Shown one piece after another: positions 1-8,193 of a stretch of 64,000 nt of DNA. The notes beneath the pieces are model-generated. The model was not told the origin of the DNA. It did no database searches and saw only the letters and a program-made list of their open reading frames with translations. Numbering within the stretch: the stretch's first letter is position 1; every line of letters starts with the position of its first letter. The position numbers and the translations under genes are program-made. Source of the stretch: Rickettsiales bacterium (GTDB taxonomy: Bacteria; Pseudomonadota; Alphaproteobacteria; Rickettsiales; JAJNBL01); assembly GCA_021156175.1 (NCBI GenBank), contig JAJNBL010000004.1:62001-126000 (forward strand). Reading direction: 5' to 3'.

Positions 1-1
1 T

Positions 2-415
2 GTTAATCCGAATACGGAGAACTTCCGCGACTTTCCTGCCTGGATGCAAGAATGGATGAAAGTTCAGCCCGAAGATGTCCGCAGCAAACCCGTTGCGATG
101 TTCTGCACGGGCGGGATTCGCTGCGAAAAATCCACTGCGCTTCTTCGCGAAATGGGCTTTGAAAAAGTCTATCATTTGGAAGGCGGCATCCTGCAATATT
201 TTGAAGATACCGGAAATAAAAACGGCAAATGGCAAGGCGATTGCTTTGTATTCGATGATCGCGTCGCGGTGAATGATCGCTTAGAGCCCAGCAATGCGGT
301 GATTTGTGATTCCTGCAACCAACCGGTTTCGACGGATGATTTAAAAGCCGGCCCGAATCGTACCGTGATCTGTATGGATTGCATGCAAGAACAAGGCATC
401 ACGCCCAGAACCTAA
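2..415 (+). CDS. trhO: tRNA uridine(34) hydroxylase TrhO, C-terminal part (5' end outside window)
   Basis: Last 137 residues of a rhodanese-family protein; the frame is open back to base 2, so the start lies upstream of the window. The catalytic loop reads [10 protein letters not shown], with the first Cys as the expected rhodanese nucleophile. Behind the rhodanese fold is a tail with two CxxC pairs (CDSC and CMDC), typical of the TrhO/YceA group, which hydroxylates U34 of certain tRNAs. The family assignment rests on this loop plus Cys-rich tail; a generic sulfurtransferase is the alternative. The stop is 15 bases before the next gene, so the two may be co-transcribed. Confidence 0.85.
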   Translation, partial: VNPNTENFRDFPAWMQEWMKVQPEDVRSKPVAMFCTGGIRCEKSTALLREMGFEKVYHLEGGILQYFEDTGNKNGKWQGDCFVFDDRVAVNDRLEPSNAVICDSCNQPVSTDDLKAGPNRTVICMDCMQEQGITPRT

Positions 416-430
416 TAAATAAGGTAACCC

Positions 431-1252
431 ATGCCTCCTCTTTCGATTCATCTGACCGATTTTCCAAACCTTGATACGCTGCCCAATGAGCGCGAGTTGG
501 TGGAGGATATGGATCGAGTGCGCGATGCCTGCAACGCGGCACTCTCAGTCAGAAATACCGAGAATATCCGTATTCGCCAGCCGCTCCAGAAGCTTACAAT
601 TGTTGGGAAAGGTGCGAAGCGCCTGGCACCCTACTTCCCACTCATTCAAGATGAAGTGAATGTGAAGGATGTGGCCTTGGAAGAAAATATCGAAGCAGCA
701 GCAACCTATAATCTCAAAATCAATTTCCCAGTGCTTGGTAAACGCTTACCACACCGGATTAAGGACCTTATCCCTGCGACCAAACAAGGCAAATGGGAAC
801 GCCTGGAAAACGGCCAAGTGAAAGTGTTGGATGAGGTTCTAACGCCGGAAGAATGCATCCTGGAACTCAAACCCAAAGCAGCGAAAGGTGCGCAGGCACT
901 TTCGACAAATGACGCGTTGGTGATTCTGGACTTGGAAATTTCCGACACATTACGTTTGGAAGGCATCGCGCGCGACTTAGTGCGGATGATTCAACAATCG
1001 CGCAAAGAAGCCGATTTGAAAGTTTCCGACCGAATTGCGCTGGTGATTGAGACGGATAATGCGGATATCACCGCCGCCGTTGAAGCTTTTGGCCAAGGAT
1101 CGGATTATTCGATTGCGGAGCAGACGCTCGCGGTTTCGATCAGCATCGGTGCAACCAGCGCCCTGCCCCATCGCTTCACGCAATCATTAGAAAATTGCGA
1201 GATTACGCTTGGATTCCGCGTGGCGGATGAGAAGCACGCGAAGTCGGCGTAA
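431..1252 (+). CDS. Free-standing C-terminal domain of isoleucyl-tRNA synthetase
   Basis: A 273-residue intact frame that matches only the end of an IleRS of the long type found in Rickettsiales and relatives. It begins inside the anticodon-binding region (residues about 18-60, with LVEDMDRVRDACNAALSVR) and runs through the C-terminal DUF5915-like region, with GKRLPHRIKDLIPATKQGKW (about 104-123) and LEGIARDLVRMIQQSRKEAD (about 176-195). The Rossmann catalytic core with HIGH and KMSKS, and the editing domain, are absent; the frame upstream belongs to trhO. AAGGTAA lies before the ATG and there are no internal stops, so expression is plausible. It is either a domain paralogue or a recent partial duplication; whether a full ileS exists elsewhere cannot be seen here. 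Confidence 0.8.
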   Translation: MPPLSIHLTDFPNLDTLPNERELVEDMDRVRDACNAALSVRNTENIRIRQPLQKLTIVGKGAKRLAPYFPLIQDEVNVKDVALEENIEAAATYNLKINFPVLGKRLPHRIKDLIPATKQGKWERLENGQVKVLDEVLTPEECILELKPKAAKGAQALSTNDALVILDLEISDTLRLEGIARDLVRMIQQSRKEADLKVSDRIALVIETDNADITAAVEAFGQGSDYSIAEQTLAVSISIGATSALPHRFTQSLENCEITLGFRVADEKHAKSA

Positions 1253-1262
1253 TTCCCCTAGC

Positions 1263-1323
1263 ATCATTCCAGAAAAATATAATGGATCCTACGCGAGGAT
1301 GACGGCCTCTTTTGGAGGCTCTA
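1263..1323. repeat. Family A palindromic repeat, decayed copy
   Basis: Contains AATGGATCCTACGCGAGGATGACG and ends GGAGGCTCTAC, the same terminus as the copy at 11400-11463. The last three bases are the complement of the guaA TAG stop, so the element forms the 3' end of guaA. Confidence 0.65.
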
Positions 1324-2886
1324 CTCCCACTCAATCGTGCCTGGCGGCTTCGAGGTGATATCGTACGTAATGCGGTTCACGCCCTTCACATTATTGATGA
1401 TTTTCGTGCTGACATTGCGGAGGAATTCATGGCTGAAATCATAAAAATCCGCCGTCATTCCATCAAATGAAGTTACGGCTCGGAGTGCGCAAACATATTC
1501 ATACGTCCTGGCATCGCCCATCACGCCCACGGTTTTCACCGGCAATAGCACCGCGAAGGCCTGCCAAATTTCATCGTACAAGCCCGCTTTTTTGATCTCG
1601 TTAATATAAACCGCATCGGTTTCTTGTAAGATCGCAATTTTTTCGCGCGTGATTTCTCCAGGGATGCGAATCGCGAGACCTGGCCCTGGGAACGGATGGC
1701 GTTTGATCATGTCTTCGGGCATGCCGAGTTCTAAACCAAGGCGGCGCACTTCGTCTTTAAACAATTCACGCACTGGCTCGACCAACGCCATTTTCATCCG
1801 CGCAGGCAAACCGCCCACGTTATGATGCGATTTAATGGTTACAGCCGCATCGCCATGGACTGCCACCGATTCGATCACATCAGGATACAATGTTCCTTGC
1901 GCGAGGAAATCCGCCCCGCCGAGCTTCTTCGCTTCGGCATCAAAAATATCAATGAAGGTTCCACCGATGATTTTGCGTTTCTGTTCGGGATCAGTTACAC
2001 CTGCCAGCTTGCCCAAAAAGATATCCGTCGCATCGACATAATGCAGCGGGATATTGAAATGCGAGCGGAACATCTCGCGCACTTGCTCACCTTCGTTTTT
2101 GCGTAGCATGCCAGTGTTCACGAAAATACAGGTCAGTTGATCGCCAATCGCCTCATGCAGCAACGCCGCCACCACGGAGGAATCCACTCCGCCGCTGACC
2201 GCGCAGATTACGCGTTTATCTTTCACTTGCGCGCGAACTTTTTCTTTCGCCATCGTCAGGAAATGCGCCATATCCCACTCGCCTTTGCATCCGCAAATCG
2301 CGTGAGTAAAGTTTTTGAGCAGCGCACCGCCATCGGGAGTGTGCGTCACTTCCGGATGGAATTGCACGCCGTAAAAATGCTTCGCTTCATCGGCAACGGC
2401 TGCAAACGGCGCACCTTCACTCATCGCAATCGTCTTGAAACCATCGGGTAATTTGGTCACGCGATCGCCATGGCTCATCCATACCTGGTGCGTCCCGTTC
2501 ACTCCCCAAACTTCATGGAAAAACGGAGATTTCTCCACAATGCCGACAAATGCGCGGCCAAATTCGCGCTCATGCCCGCTTTCGACCTTACCACCCAGTA
2601 ACTCGCACATTAATTGTTGGCCGTAACAAATGCCTAAGACCGGCACGCCGAGCTTAAATACTTCAGGGGTAATACGCGGAGAGCCGTGTTCAGTTACGGA
2701 GGATGGGCCGCCAGAAAGAATAATGCCTTTCGGATTGATTGCTTTTAAACGCTCATCTGTCATCGCGCTGTAAGGATGGATTTCGCAATATACCCCGTTC
2801 TCGCGCACGCGACGCGCAATCAGCTGCGTGACTTGGGAGCCAAAATCAATAATCAGAATTTTTTCATCTTGTATGGTGTGGGGCAT
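1321..2886 (-). CDS. guaA: GMP synthase (glutamine-hydrolysing)
   Basis: Converts XMP to GMP with glutamine and ATP, the last step of GMP synthesis. The 521 residues are the usual length for the fused enzyme. The N-terminal class I amidotransferase has the nucleophile elbow GICYGQQ (about residue 86) and the HPEVTHTP histidine motif. The ATP-pyrophosphatase domain has the P-loop [10 protein letters not shown] (about 229-238). The C-terminal dimerisation domain ends GTIEWE, as in typical GuaA. The start [19 protein letters not shown] is preceded by AGGGA. The gene stands alone; the stop codon lies in a family A repeat. A good sigma-70-type promoter lies 40 bases upstream. Confidence 0.97.
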   Translation of the reverse strand: MPHTIQDEKILIIDFGSQVTQLIARRVRENGVYCEIHPYSAMTDERLKAINPKGIILSGGPSSVTEHGSPRITPEVFKLGVPVLGICYGQQLMCELLGGKVESGHEREFGRAFVGIVEKSPFFHEVWGVNGTHQVWMSHGDRVTKLPDGFKTIAMSEGAPFAAVADEAKHFYGVQFHPEVTHTPDGGALLKNFTHAICGCKGEWDMAHFLTMAKEKVRAQVKDKRVICAVSGGVDSSVVAALLHEAIGDQLTCIFVNTGMLRKNEGEQVREMFRSHFNIPLHYVDATDIFLGKLAGVTDPEQKRKIIGGTFIDIFDAEAKKLGGADFLAQGTLYPDVIESVAVHGDAAVTIKSHHNVGGLPARMKMALVEPVRELFKDEVRRLGLELGMPEDMIKRHPFPGPGLAIRIPGEITREKIAILQETDAVYINEIKKAGLYDEIWQAFAVLLPVKTVGVMGDARTYEYVCALRAVTSFDGMTADFYDFSHEFLRNVSTKIINNVKGVNRITYDITSKPPGTIEWE

Positions 2887-2925
2887 AGGATTTTCCCTAA
2901 TTTATACTGTATGAGCGCTACGGGA

Positions 2926-2954
2926 TATATACCCTGTCTTGGCCTAATATCCAA
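2926..2954 (-). promoter_or_regulatory. Putative guaA promoter
   Basis: On the minus strand TTGGAT (2954-2949) and TATATA (2931-2926) are separated by exactly 17 bases, and the -10 box ends 39 bases before the guaA ATG. Sequence match only. Confidence 0.5.
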
Positions 2955-3105
2955 GGAGAACGTGCAGTGGAGGATTTTTTCATCCCCCTTACACAAAATC
3001 CTTTGTATTTTTGCCGTTTAACAATACCATGGGTTGTGCGTGTAATTTCGTACACAGCTTACTGTATTCATATGAAATGATGTGCCGGGTGGGTTGGTGT
3101 GACTG

Positions 3106-3160
3106 GTTGACAATGGATCCCCGTCTGCACGGGGATGACACCTCTTGCGGGAGTTCTACC
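3106..3160. repeat. Family A repeat, right half
   Basis: TTGACAATGGATCCCCGTC followed by TGCACGGGGATGACACCTC; nearly the same as the right half of the copy in etfB/etfA (31511-31550). The left half is not recognisable. Confidence 0.75.
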
Positions 3161-3190
3161 TTTTTCTTGCGAGATAGAGCAGCGTTAAAG

Positions 3191-3315
3191 TAATTACGCT
3201 AGCACGTCAGCGAAAATAGGGGGTTATTGAGAACTGCAGCGGAGTGTACTTTAAGGTACATGAGCAGCGGAAGCGCAAATAAACCGCTATTTGCAGCAAG
3301 TGCTAGTAGTAATTA
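3191..3315. repeat. Family B palindromic repeat at the dnaA 3' end
   Basis: Outer arms TAATTACGCTAGCAC (3191-3205) and GTGCTAGTAGTAATTA (3300-3315) are inverted repeats. Inner arms around AAAATAGGGGGTTATT and AAACCGCTATTT also pair, and the core is GAGTGTACTTTAAGGTACAT. The right outer arm contains the complement of the dnaA TAA stop codon. Confidence 0.8.
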
Positions 3316-4743
3316 ACCCTGGCGGATCTGCTGATCGAGAGCTGTAACCGCATCCCGAATTTCTGGGTCGATAAGCATCAAAGATTCCACTTTCGCCACC
3401 GCATGCATTACCGTGGTATGATCCCGGCCACCAAAACGTTGGCCGATTTCCACTAAACTTTTCGGTGTAAGCTGTTTTGCAAGATACATCGCCACTTGAC
3501 GTGGACGTGCAATATTCCGCGCACGGCGTGCAGAGAGAAGCTCTTGCAGGCTCACTTGGAAATACTGAGCAACACGCTTTTGGATATTATCAATCGTCAC
3601 TGCGCGCTCGCACGATTTCAGGAGATCCTGGAGAATCCGTTTCGCGCCATCGAGGGTGATTGGCAGATTCATCAGCGTGCTATGAAGGACTAATTTATTG
3701 AGTGCCCCTTCGAGTTCGCGGATATTGGTCGTCACTTGCTCAGCCAGGAACATCAGCACTTCTTCAGGAACTGGAACACCCAGCTTCTCGACTTTCTTAT
3801 GGAGAATCGAAAGACGCAAGGCATAATCCGATGGGTGCACATCGGCTACCAATCCCCAGCCAAGCCGGGAACGCGCACGCTCGCCCATACCACCCAATTC
3901 CGAAGGTGAACGGTCGCAGGAGAGGACCACCTGCTTATTACCATCCACTAACGTATTGAAGGTATGGAAAAATTCTTCGAGCGTGCTTTCTTTTCCGCTG
4001 ATGAACTGGATATCGTCCACCAGAAGCACATCGACCGAACGGAATTGCTCTTTAAAGGAGAGCACATCTTTATTCCGAAGCGATCGGATAAACTGGAACA
4101 TGAATTTTTCGGCAGAAAGATAAACGACATTCCGGTCCGGCTGGCGCTCTTTCATTTCCCATGCAATGGCTTGAAGCAAATGTGTCTTGCCTAGCCCTAC
4201 CCCACCATACAGGAACAGTGGGTTGCAGCCTGGCACAATCTCGCGCGAGGAGGCAACGGCTTTCGCCGAAGCAAAAGCCAATTCATTCGACGGGCCAGTC
4301 ACAAAATTTTCAAAGCGGAAACGCGCATCCAGCGGAGAGCTCATCGCATTTTCTACATGGCGCAGCGTGAAATCCACAGGGGCAGAAGAGGTTTGCTCTC
4401 CTTCAGAAACCACCGCTGGTGCAGGTATAGCGCCTGGAGTACGGACATAAAGCTCAACCGCCACCACACCTTGTATGTGTGTTTTGCAGAGATTCGCCAG
4501 CGTATCAAAATAATGAGAGGACACCCACTCGCGGATGAAACGGGTTGGAGCGGTAATCACCGCCACATTCTCGCGCAATTCCGCGATATCCAAGCTGCCA
4601 AGCCAGCTGCGAAAGGTCGCTTCGCCGTAGGTCATACGCAAGCCTGCACGCACCTGCTGCCAGCCTGATTGAAGCATTTGCTCCGAGCGCGCTGGAAGTT
4701 CTGCGACAGAGGATGTCTTCGCCAAAGGAGAATATTGCTGCAT
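3313..4743 (-). CDS. dnaA: Chromosomal replication initiator DnaA
   Basis: AAA+ ATPase that binds DnaA boxes and opens the origin. An N-terminal domain I (about residues 20-90) and a short linker precede the ATPase core with Walker A GGVGLGKTHLLQA (near residue 185) and Walker B VLLVDDIQFI. Domain IV carries the DnaA signature FGGRDHTTVMHAV near the C terminus. I chose the ATG at 4743 because it overlaps the upstream rhodanese stop in TAATG, an arrangement typical of translational coupling; a GTG at 4758 would add five residues. The stop codon lies in a family B repeat. Confidence 0.96.
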   Translation of the reverse strand: MQQYSPLAKTSSVAELPARSEQMLQSGWQQVRAGLRMTYGEATFRSWLGSLDIAELRENVAVITAPTRFIREWVSSHYFDTLANLCKTHIQGVVAVELYVRTPGAIPAPAVVSEGEQTSSAPVDFTLRHVENAMSSPLDARFRFENFVTGPSNELAFASAKAVASSREIVPGCNPLFLYGGVGLGKTHLLQAIAWEMKERQPDRNVVYLSAEKFMFQFIRSLRNKDVLSFKEQFRSVDVLLVDDIQFISGKESTLEEFFHTFNTLVDGNKQVVLSCDRSPSELGGMGERARSRLGWGLVADVHPSDYALRLSILHKKVEKLGVPVPEEVLMFLAEQVTTNIRELEGALNKLVLHSTLMNLPITLDGAKRILQDLLKSCERAVTIDNIQKRVAQYFQVSLQELLSARRARNIARPRQVAMYLAKQLTPKSLVEIGQRFGGRDHTTVMHAVAKVESLMLIDPEIRDAVTALDQQIRQG

Positions 4744-5210
4744 TACTGTTGTTCCCACGGCAAGTTATCGGCTTTCCATCCCGTGATGCAGCCACGGTGC
4801 TGCTTCGCGTCAGGTTCGCCTTCAAACCCGCCTGTAATATTGTAACATGTGCTATAGCCTCGTGCCGCCATCGCCATCGCTGCTTCACGCGAGCGTCCGC
4901 CTACTTTACAAAGAAAATAAATCGGTGCGGCTTTATTTGGCACTTCCTGTTCAAGCACTTCTTCAAATCCGCTATTGCGTTCCATCGAAGGATATATCCT
5001 CCAAGAAATCAACAATGGCTCTTTATTCAATGTAGAAAGATTCGGAACACCAGCAAACACCCATTCTGCTGAGGTACGCACATCCACCAACACCGCTTCT
5101 TGATTGGCCGCCAATACTTCCCACGCAGCTTTAGGAGAAACATCCCCCGCGTAGGAATTTTGGCCAAAAGAAATGGTTGATGGCTTTTGCATTGCCTCTC
5201 CGAAGTTCAT
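4743..5210 (-). CDS. Single-domain rhodanese-like protein
   Basis: 155 residues with one rhodanese fold. The motif VDVRTSAEWVFAGVPN (about 41-56) is the usual second element, and FLCKVGGRSREAA (about 100-112) carries the predicted catalytic Cys in a CKVGGR loop. The tail GCITGWKADNLPWEQQ is seen in alphaproteobacterial rhodaneses. There is no signal peptide, so it is probably cytoplasmic; the substrate is unknown. Its TAA stop overlaps the dnaA ATG by one base, so the two genes are probably co-transcribed and translationally coupled. Confidence 0.85.
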   Translation of the reverse strand: MNFGEAMQKPSTISFGQNSYAGDVSPKAAWEVLAANQEAVLVDVRTSAEWVFAGVPNLSTLNKEPLLISWRIYPSMERNSGFEEVLEQEVPNKAAPIYFLCKVGGRSREAAMAMAARGYSTCYNITGGFEGEPDAKQHRGCITGWKADNLPWEQQ

Positions 5211-5616
5211 ACTGGTTTTATGTGAGATTGCGCACGACTGTAACGCAACATCGCCGTCGATTATTTATTCGAGAAAAATTCCCCGCTCGACTGCTTACAT
5301 CAATGACCGAAATTTATCCTCCCGTAAACCCCTTTTTTTGATATTTTTTGTAAATAAAATGGTTGACAGAAGTAAGTTGCAGGAATACCGAAACATTCCT
5401 AAAAAACCTTATAATTCAATACACTATAATTCACTTTAGTTTTAACAGATGAGGTATTTTTTAGCTTAACTTCTGTTTAAGCTCAACTGCTTCAAGGGGT
5501 TGCTCATAATCTATCATAATCACATTTACTTTTGAGAGGGTTTGAGGTACTAGTTTCGTTAGCTTTCACTATTAAAAAGCCATACAGATATAAAATAAAA
5601 TCAGGATTCTTTTACA
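5211..5616. other. A+T-rich divergent intergenic region (rhodanese-dnaA / lpxD)
   Basis: About 400 bases without a supported gene, between two divergent operons, so it should hold both promoters. Visible structure: TATAATTCA twice (5410-5418 and 5425-5433), TTGACA at 5363-5368, and the inverted repeat AGCTTAA (5463-5469) / TTAAGCT (5477-5483). I cannot pair a -35 and -10 with good spacing. There are no exact DnaA boxes, so I do not call it an origin. Confidence 0.4.
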
Positions 5617-6645
5617 ATGGCAGACCCTCGTTTCTTTACCAACAAAGGCCCTTTTAGCATCAAACAACTTGCCGACGAAACGGGAACCACTTTATCCACG
5701 GATGCCTCTGCTGCGAAACTCATTAAAGATGTCGCTCCGATTGAGCAAGCCACTCACGATACCGTGACCTTTCTCACCAACCATCGTTATGCGGCGAAGC
5801 TTAAAGATTCCGGTGCGGCAGCATGTATTACAGATGCAAAAACGGCAAAAGAAATGGAAGGCCTGGTTCCGTTTATTATCTCCGACAATCCTTATTATAC
5901 TTATGCACAGGTGGCACGGATGTTTTATCCGGATCCTGCGATTGAGGCCTATATTGCACCGACTGCCGCGATTCATCCCAGCGCTACGATTGGTGAAGGC
6001 TGCCGGATTGAGTCCGGCGCGGTGGTTGAAGAAAATGCGATCATCGGTGCGGGTTCATTAATTGGCGCGAACTCGGTGATTGGCCGTGGCGTAACCGTTG
6101 GGAAGAACGCGCGTATTTTTAATCAAGTGAGCGTTGCCTATGCCGTACTTGGTGACGGAGTGACACTCCATCCGGGCGTGCGCATCGGACAAGATGGATT
6201 TGGCTTTGCGACGTATCGCGGCGCGCATGTTCGTGTGCCACAATTAGGACGGGTGATTATCAGAAATTTTGTCGATATAGGTTCCAATACCACCATTGAC
6301 CGAGGTGCCGGCCCAGATACGATTATTGGCGATGGCACAATGATTGATAACCTGGTTCAAATCGGGCATAACGTACAGACTGGCCGCGGTTGCGTGATTG
6401 TTTCGCATGCAGGTATTGCAGGAAGTGCAAAACTCGGCGATTATGTCGTACTCGGTGGACAAGTGGGCATTGCAGGACATATTACCATCGCGTCAGGCGT
6501 TCAAATCGCTGCGCAATCGGGAGTTATTGAGAATATCCCGGCGGGTGAACAATGGGGCGGCTCGCCTGCGGTTCCGATTCGTCAATACCATCGTCAAACT
6601 GCGTATTTACGCGGTGCAGTGAAAAAGAAAAAGCAAGAGGGTTAG
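5617..6645 (+). CDS. lpxD: UDP-3-O-(3-hydroxyacyl)glucosamine N-acyltransferase
   Basis: Third step of lipid A synthesis: adds the N-linked 3-hydroxyacyl chain from acyl-ACP. The 342 residues match the family. An N-terminal uridine-binding domain (about 1-100) precedes a left-handed beta-helix of hexapeptide repeats (about 115-315) and a C-terminal helix rich in Lys. The general base His lies in VQIGHNVQTG. fabZ begins three bases after the stop, as in the conserved lpxD-fabZ-lpxA block, which couples fatty acid and lipid A synthesis. No repeat lies between lpxD and fabZ. Confidence 0.96.
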   Translation: MADPRFFTNKGPFSIKQLADETGTTLSTDASAAKLIKDVAPIEQATHDTVTFLTNHRYAAKLKDSGAAACITDAKTAKEMEGLVPFIISDNPYYTYAQVARMFYPDPAIEAYIAPTAAIHPSATIGEGCRIESGAVVEENAIIGAGSLIGANSVIGRGVTVGKNARIFNQVSVAYAVLGDGVTLHPGVRIGQDGFGFATYRGAHVRVPQLGRVIIRNFVDIGSNTTIDRGAGPDTIIGDGTMIDNLVQIGHNVQTGRGCVIVSHAGIAGSAKLGDYVVLGGQVGIAGHITIASGVQIAAQSGVIENIPAGEQWGGSPAVPIRQYHRQTAYLRGAVKKKKQEG

Positions 6646-6648
6646 TTT

Positions 6649-7116
6649 ATGACAGCAGCAAGTAATTTAGTCCTTCCGGTTGATGTAACCCGGATCCTTC
6701 AAATGATCCCGCACCGCTATCCTATTATGTTGGTGGATCGGATCATTGCGCTTGATCCTGGCAAGTCCGTGATAGGTATCAAAAACGTGACCTTTAATGA
6801 ACCCCACTTTATGGGGCATTTCCCTGGAAAACCGATCATGCCAGGCGTCCTGATTATCGAGGCTATGGCGCAAACCGCTGCGGTGTTGGTCGTCGATGCG
6901 CTTGGAACGGAAACCGAAGGGAAGCTTGTCTATTTCATGTCCATTGAAGGCGCCAAATTCCGTAAACCAGTAACGCCGGGCGATACGCTCCGTTTGACGC
7001 TCACCGCCATCCAATCCCGACGGAGCACCTGGAAATTCTCTGGGGTTGCCGAAGTGGATGGGGTAAAAGTGGCCGAAGCGACCATTACCGCCATGATTGC
7101 AGATGGTCCGGCATAG
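6649..7116 (+). CDS. fabZ: 3-hydroxyacyl-[acyl-carrier-protein] dehydratase FabZ
   Basis: Hot-dog fold dehydratase of fatty acid elongation that competes with LpxA for 3-hydroxyacyl-ACP. At 155 residues it is standard length. The active-site stretch [19 protein letters not shown] holds the catalytic His and Glu; [12 protein letters not shown] near residue 21 is the usual N-terminal motif. It starts three bases after lpxD and is probably co-transcribed with it. A family A repeat follows, separating it from lpxA. Confidence 0.97.
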   Translation: MTAASNLVLPVDVTRILQMIPHRYPIMLVDRIIALDPGKSVIGIKNVTFNEPHFMGHFPGKPIMPGVLIIEAMAQTAAVLVVDALGTETEGKLVYFMSIEGAKFRKPVTPGDTLRLTLTAIQSRRSTWKFSGVAEVDGVKVAEATITAMIADGPA

Positions 7117-7126
7117 GCATCAATTT

Positions 7127-7230
7127 GTCATTCCCGCGGAGGCGGGAATCCACTATTCACGAAAAAATCTATATATCTCAATAAATTCTATAGTAAACTA
7201 TAATAGATCCCCGCCTTCGCGGGGATGACA
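7127..7230. repeat. Family A palindromic repeat between fabZ and lpxA
   Basis: Left end GTCATTCCCGCGGAGGCGGG, right end GATCCCCGCCTTCGCGGGGA TGACA: the ends are inverted repeats of each other around an A+T-rich centre. It separates lpxA from the lpxD-fabZ pair. Confidence 0.85.
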
Positions 7231-7256
7231 ACGCCAAGCATTATTGATTTCCTCCC

Positions 7257-7306
7257 GTAATATTTTGTAACAAAGCGTGATTTGCCGAGCGTTCCTGTAT
7301 TTGCTA
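7257..7306 (+). promoter_or_regulatory. Upstream element of lpxA, shared with lpxC
   Basis: Bases 7257-7284 (beginning GTAATATTTTG, ending GCGTGATTTG) are identical over all 28 positions to 42996-43023 upstream of lpxC. In both places 16 unrelated bases follow and then TTGCTA (here 7301-7306). The conserved spacing between two blocks looks like a promoter or a bipartite binding site. The lpxA ATG is 58 bases beyond the second block. The factor involved is unknown. Confidence 0.7.
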
Positions 7307-7364
7307 GAAGTAAAGTCGCCGATAAAAGGCCCATACACACCCAATAGCTTCGGAGTACCCCTAG

Positions 7365-8189
7365 ATGACCCAGAACCAAATCCACGTAACCGCGATCGTT
7401 GATCCGCAAGCAACGCTGGGTAAAAACGTATCTATTGGCCCTTACTCCGTCGTAGGCCCTAACGTCGTACTCGGCGATAATGTGACCCTCAAATCCCACG
7501 TCGTCATGGATGGCCATACTACGATTGGTGAGAACACTGAAATCTATCCTTTCGCCTCCATCGGAACTGCACCGCAGGATCTTAAATTTAAGGGTGAGAA
7601 ATCGACGCTAATCATCGGAAAAAACAATAAAATTCGTGAACACGTCACCATGAATCCTGGGACAGAAGGCGATAAAATGAGCACCATTGTGGGCGATAAC
7701 TGCCTCTTTATGGTGGGCGCGCATGTGGCACATGATTGCATCGTCGGCAATAACGTCATTATGGCGAATAATGCGACCTTGGCCGGGCATGTGGAAGTCG
7801 GGGATTTTGCGATTATCGGCGGACTTTCTGCTGTTCGCCAGTTTATCCGTATTGGCGCCCATGCCATGATCGGCGGAATGTCCGGGATTGAACGGAATAT
7901 CATTCCTTATGGCCAAGCGGCGGGTGAGCGCGCAAGCCTCCAAGGGCTAAACCTGATTGGCCTAAAACGCCGCGGTTTCGAGCGCGATGATATCAATACA
8001 TTGCGCAGTGCTTATCGCCTGATTTTCTCCTCAGAAGGCACGCTTTCCGAGCGCCTGAAAGATGCCGAGCAGCGCTTTGGTACTAATACCGTTGTACAGG
8101 ATATTATCGACTTCATCCGTACCGAGGATAAACAAGGCATCTGCCAGCCAAAACATTTGGCACGCGATCAAGAAGAAGCAGCGGCCTAA
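7365..8189 (+). CDS. lpxA: Acyl-ACP--UDP-N-acetylglucosamine O-acyltransferase
   Basis: First step of lipid A synthesis: moves a 3-hydroxyacyl chain from ACP to the 3-OH of UDP-GlcNAc. The 274-residue protein has a left-handed beta-helix of hexapeptide repeats from about residue 8 to 190 and an alpha-helical C-terminal domain. The catalytic His is in GAHVAHDC (about 120-127), and RQFIRIGAHAMIGG is the usual late-coil motif. It lies behind its own 28-base upstream element shared with lpxC, so it is probably transcribed apart from lpxD-fabZ. lpxI follows after four bases. Confidence 0.97.
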   Translation: MTQNQIHVTAIVDPQATLGKNVSIGPYSVVGPNVVLGDNVTLKSHVVMDGHTTIGENTEIYPFASIGTAPQDLKFKGEKSTLIIGKNNKIREHVTMNPGTEGDKMSTIVGDNCLFMVGAHVAHDCIVGNNVIMANNATLAGHVEVGDFAIIGGLSAVRQFIRIGAHAMIGGMSGIERNIIPYGQAAGERASLQGLNLIGLKRRGFERDDINTLRSAYRLIFSSEGTLSERLKDAEQRFGTNTVVQDIIDFIRTEDKQGICQPKHLARDQEEAAA

Positions 8190-8193
8190 AGGG

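Larger units (their letters stand above)
2887..3312. other. Intergenic region between guaA and dnaA
   Basis: No convincing gene. It holds the guaA promoter (2926-2954), one family A repeat (3106-3160) and one family B repeat (3191-3315). The bases between 2955 and 3105 show nothing I can identify; short frames there lack ribosome-binding sites. Confidence 0.6.

Noticed and set aside
5211..5616. Replication origin next to dnaA
   Set aside because: A+T-rich with direct TATAATTCA repeats, but no exact DnaA box (best is TTATCCTCC, two mismatches) and no cluster. GC-skew over the whole genome would be needed.
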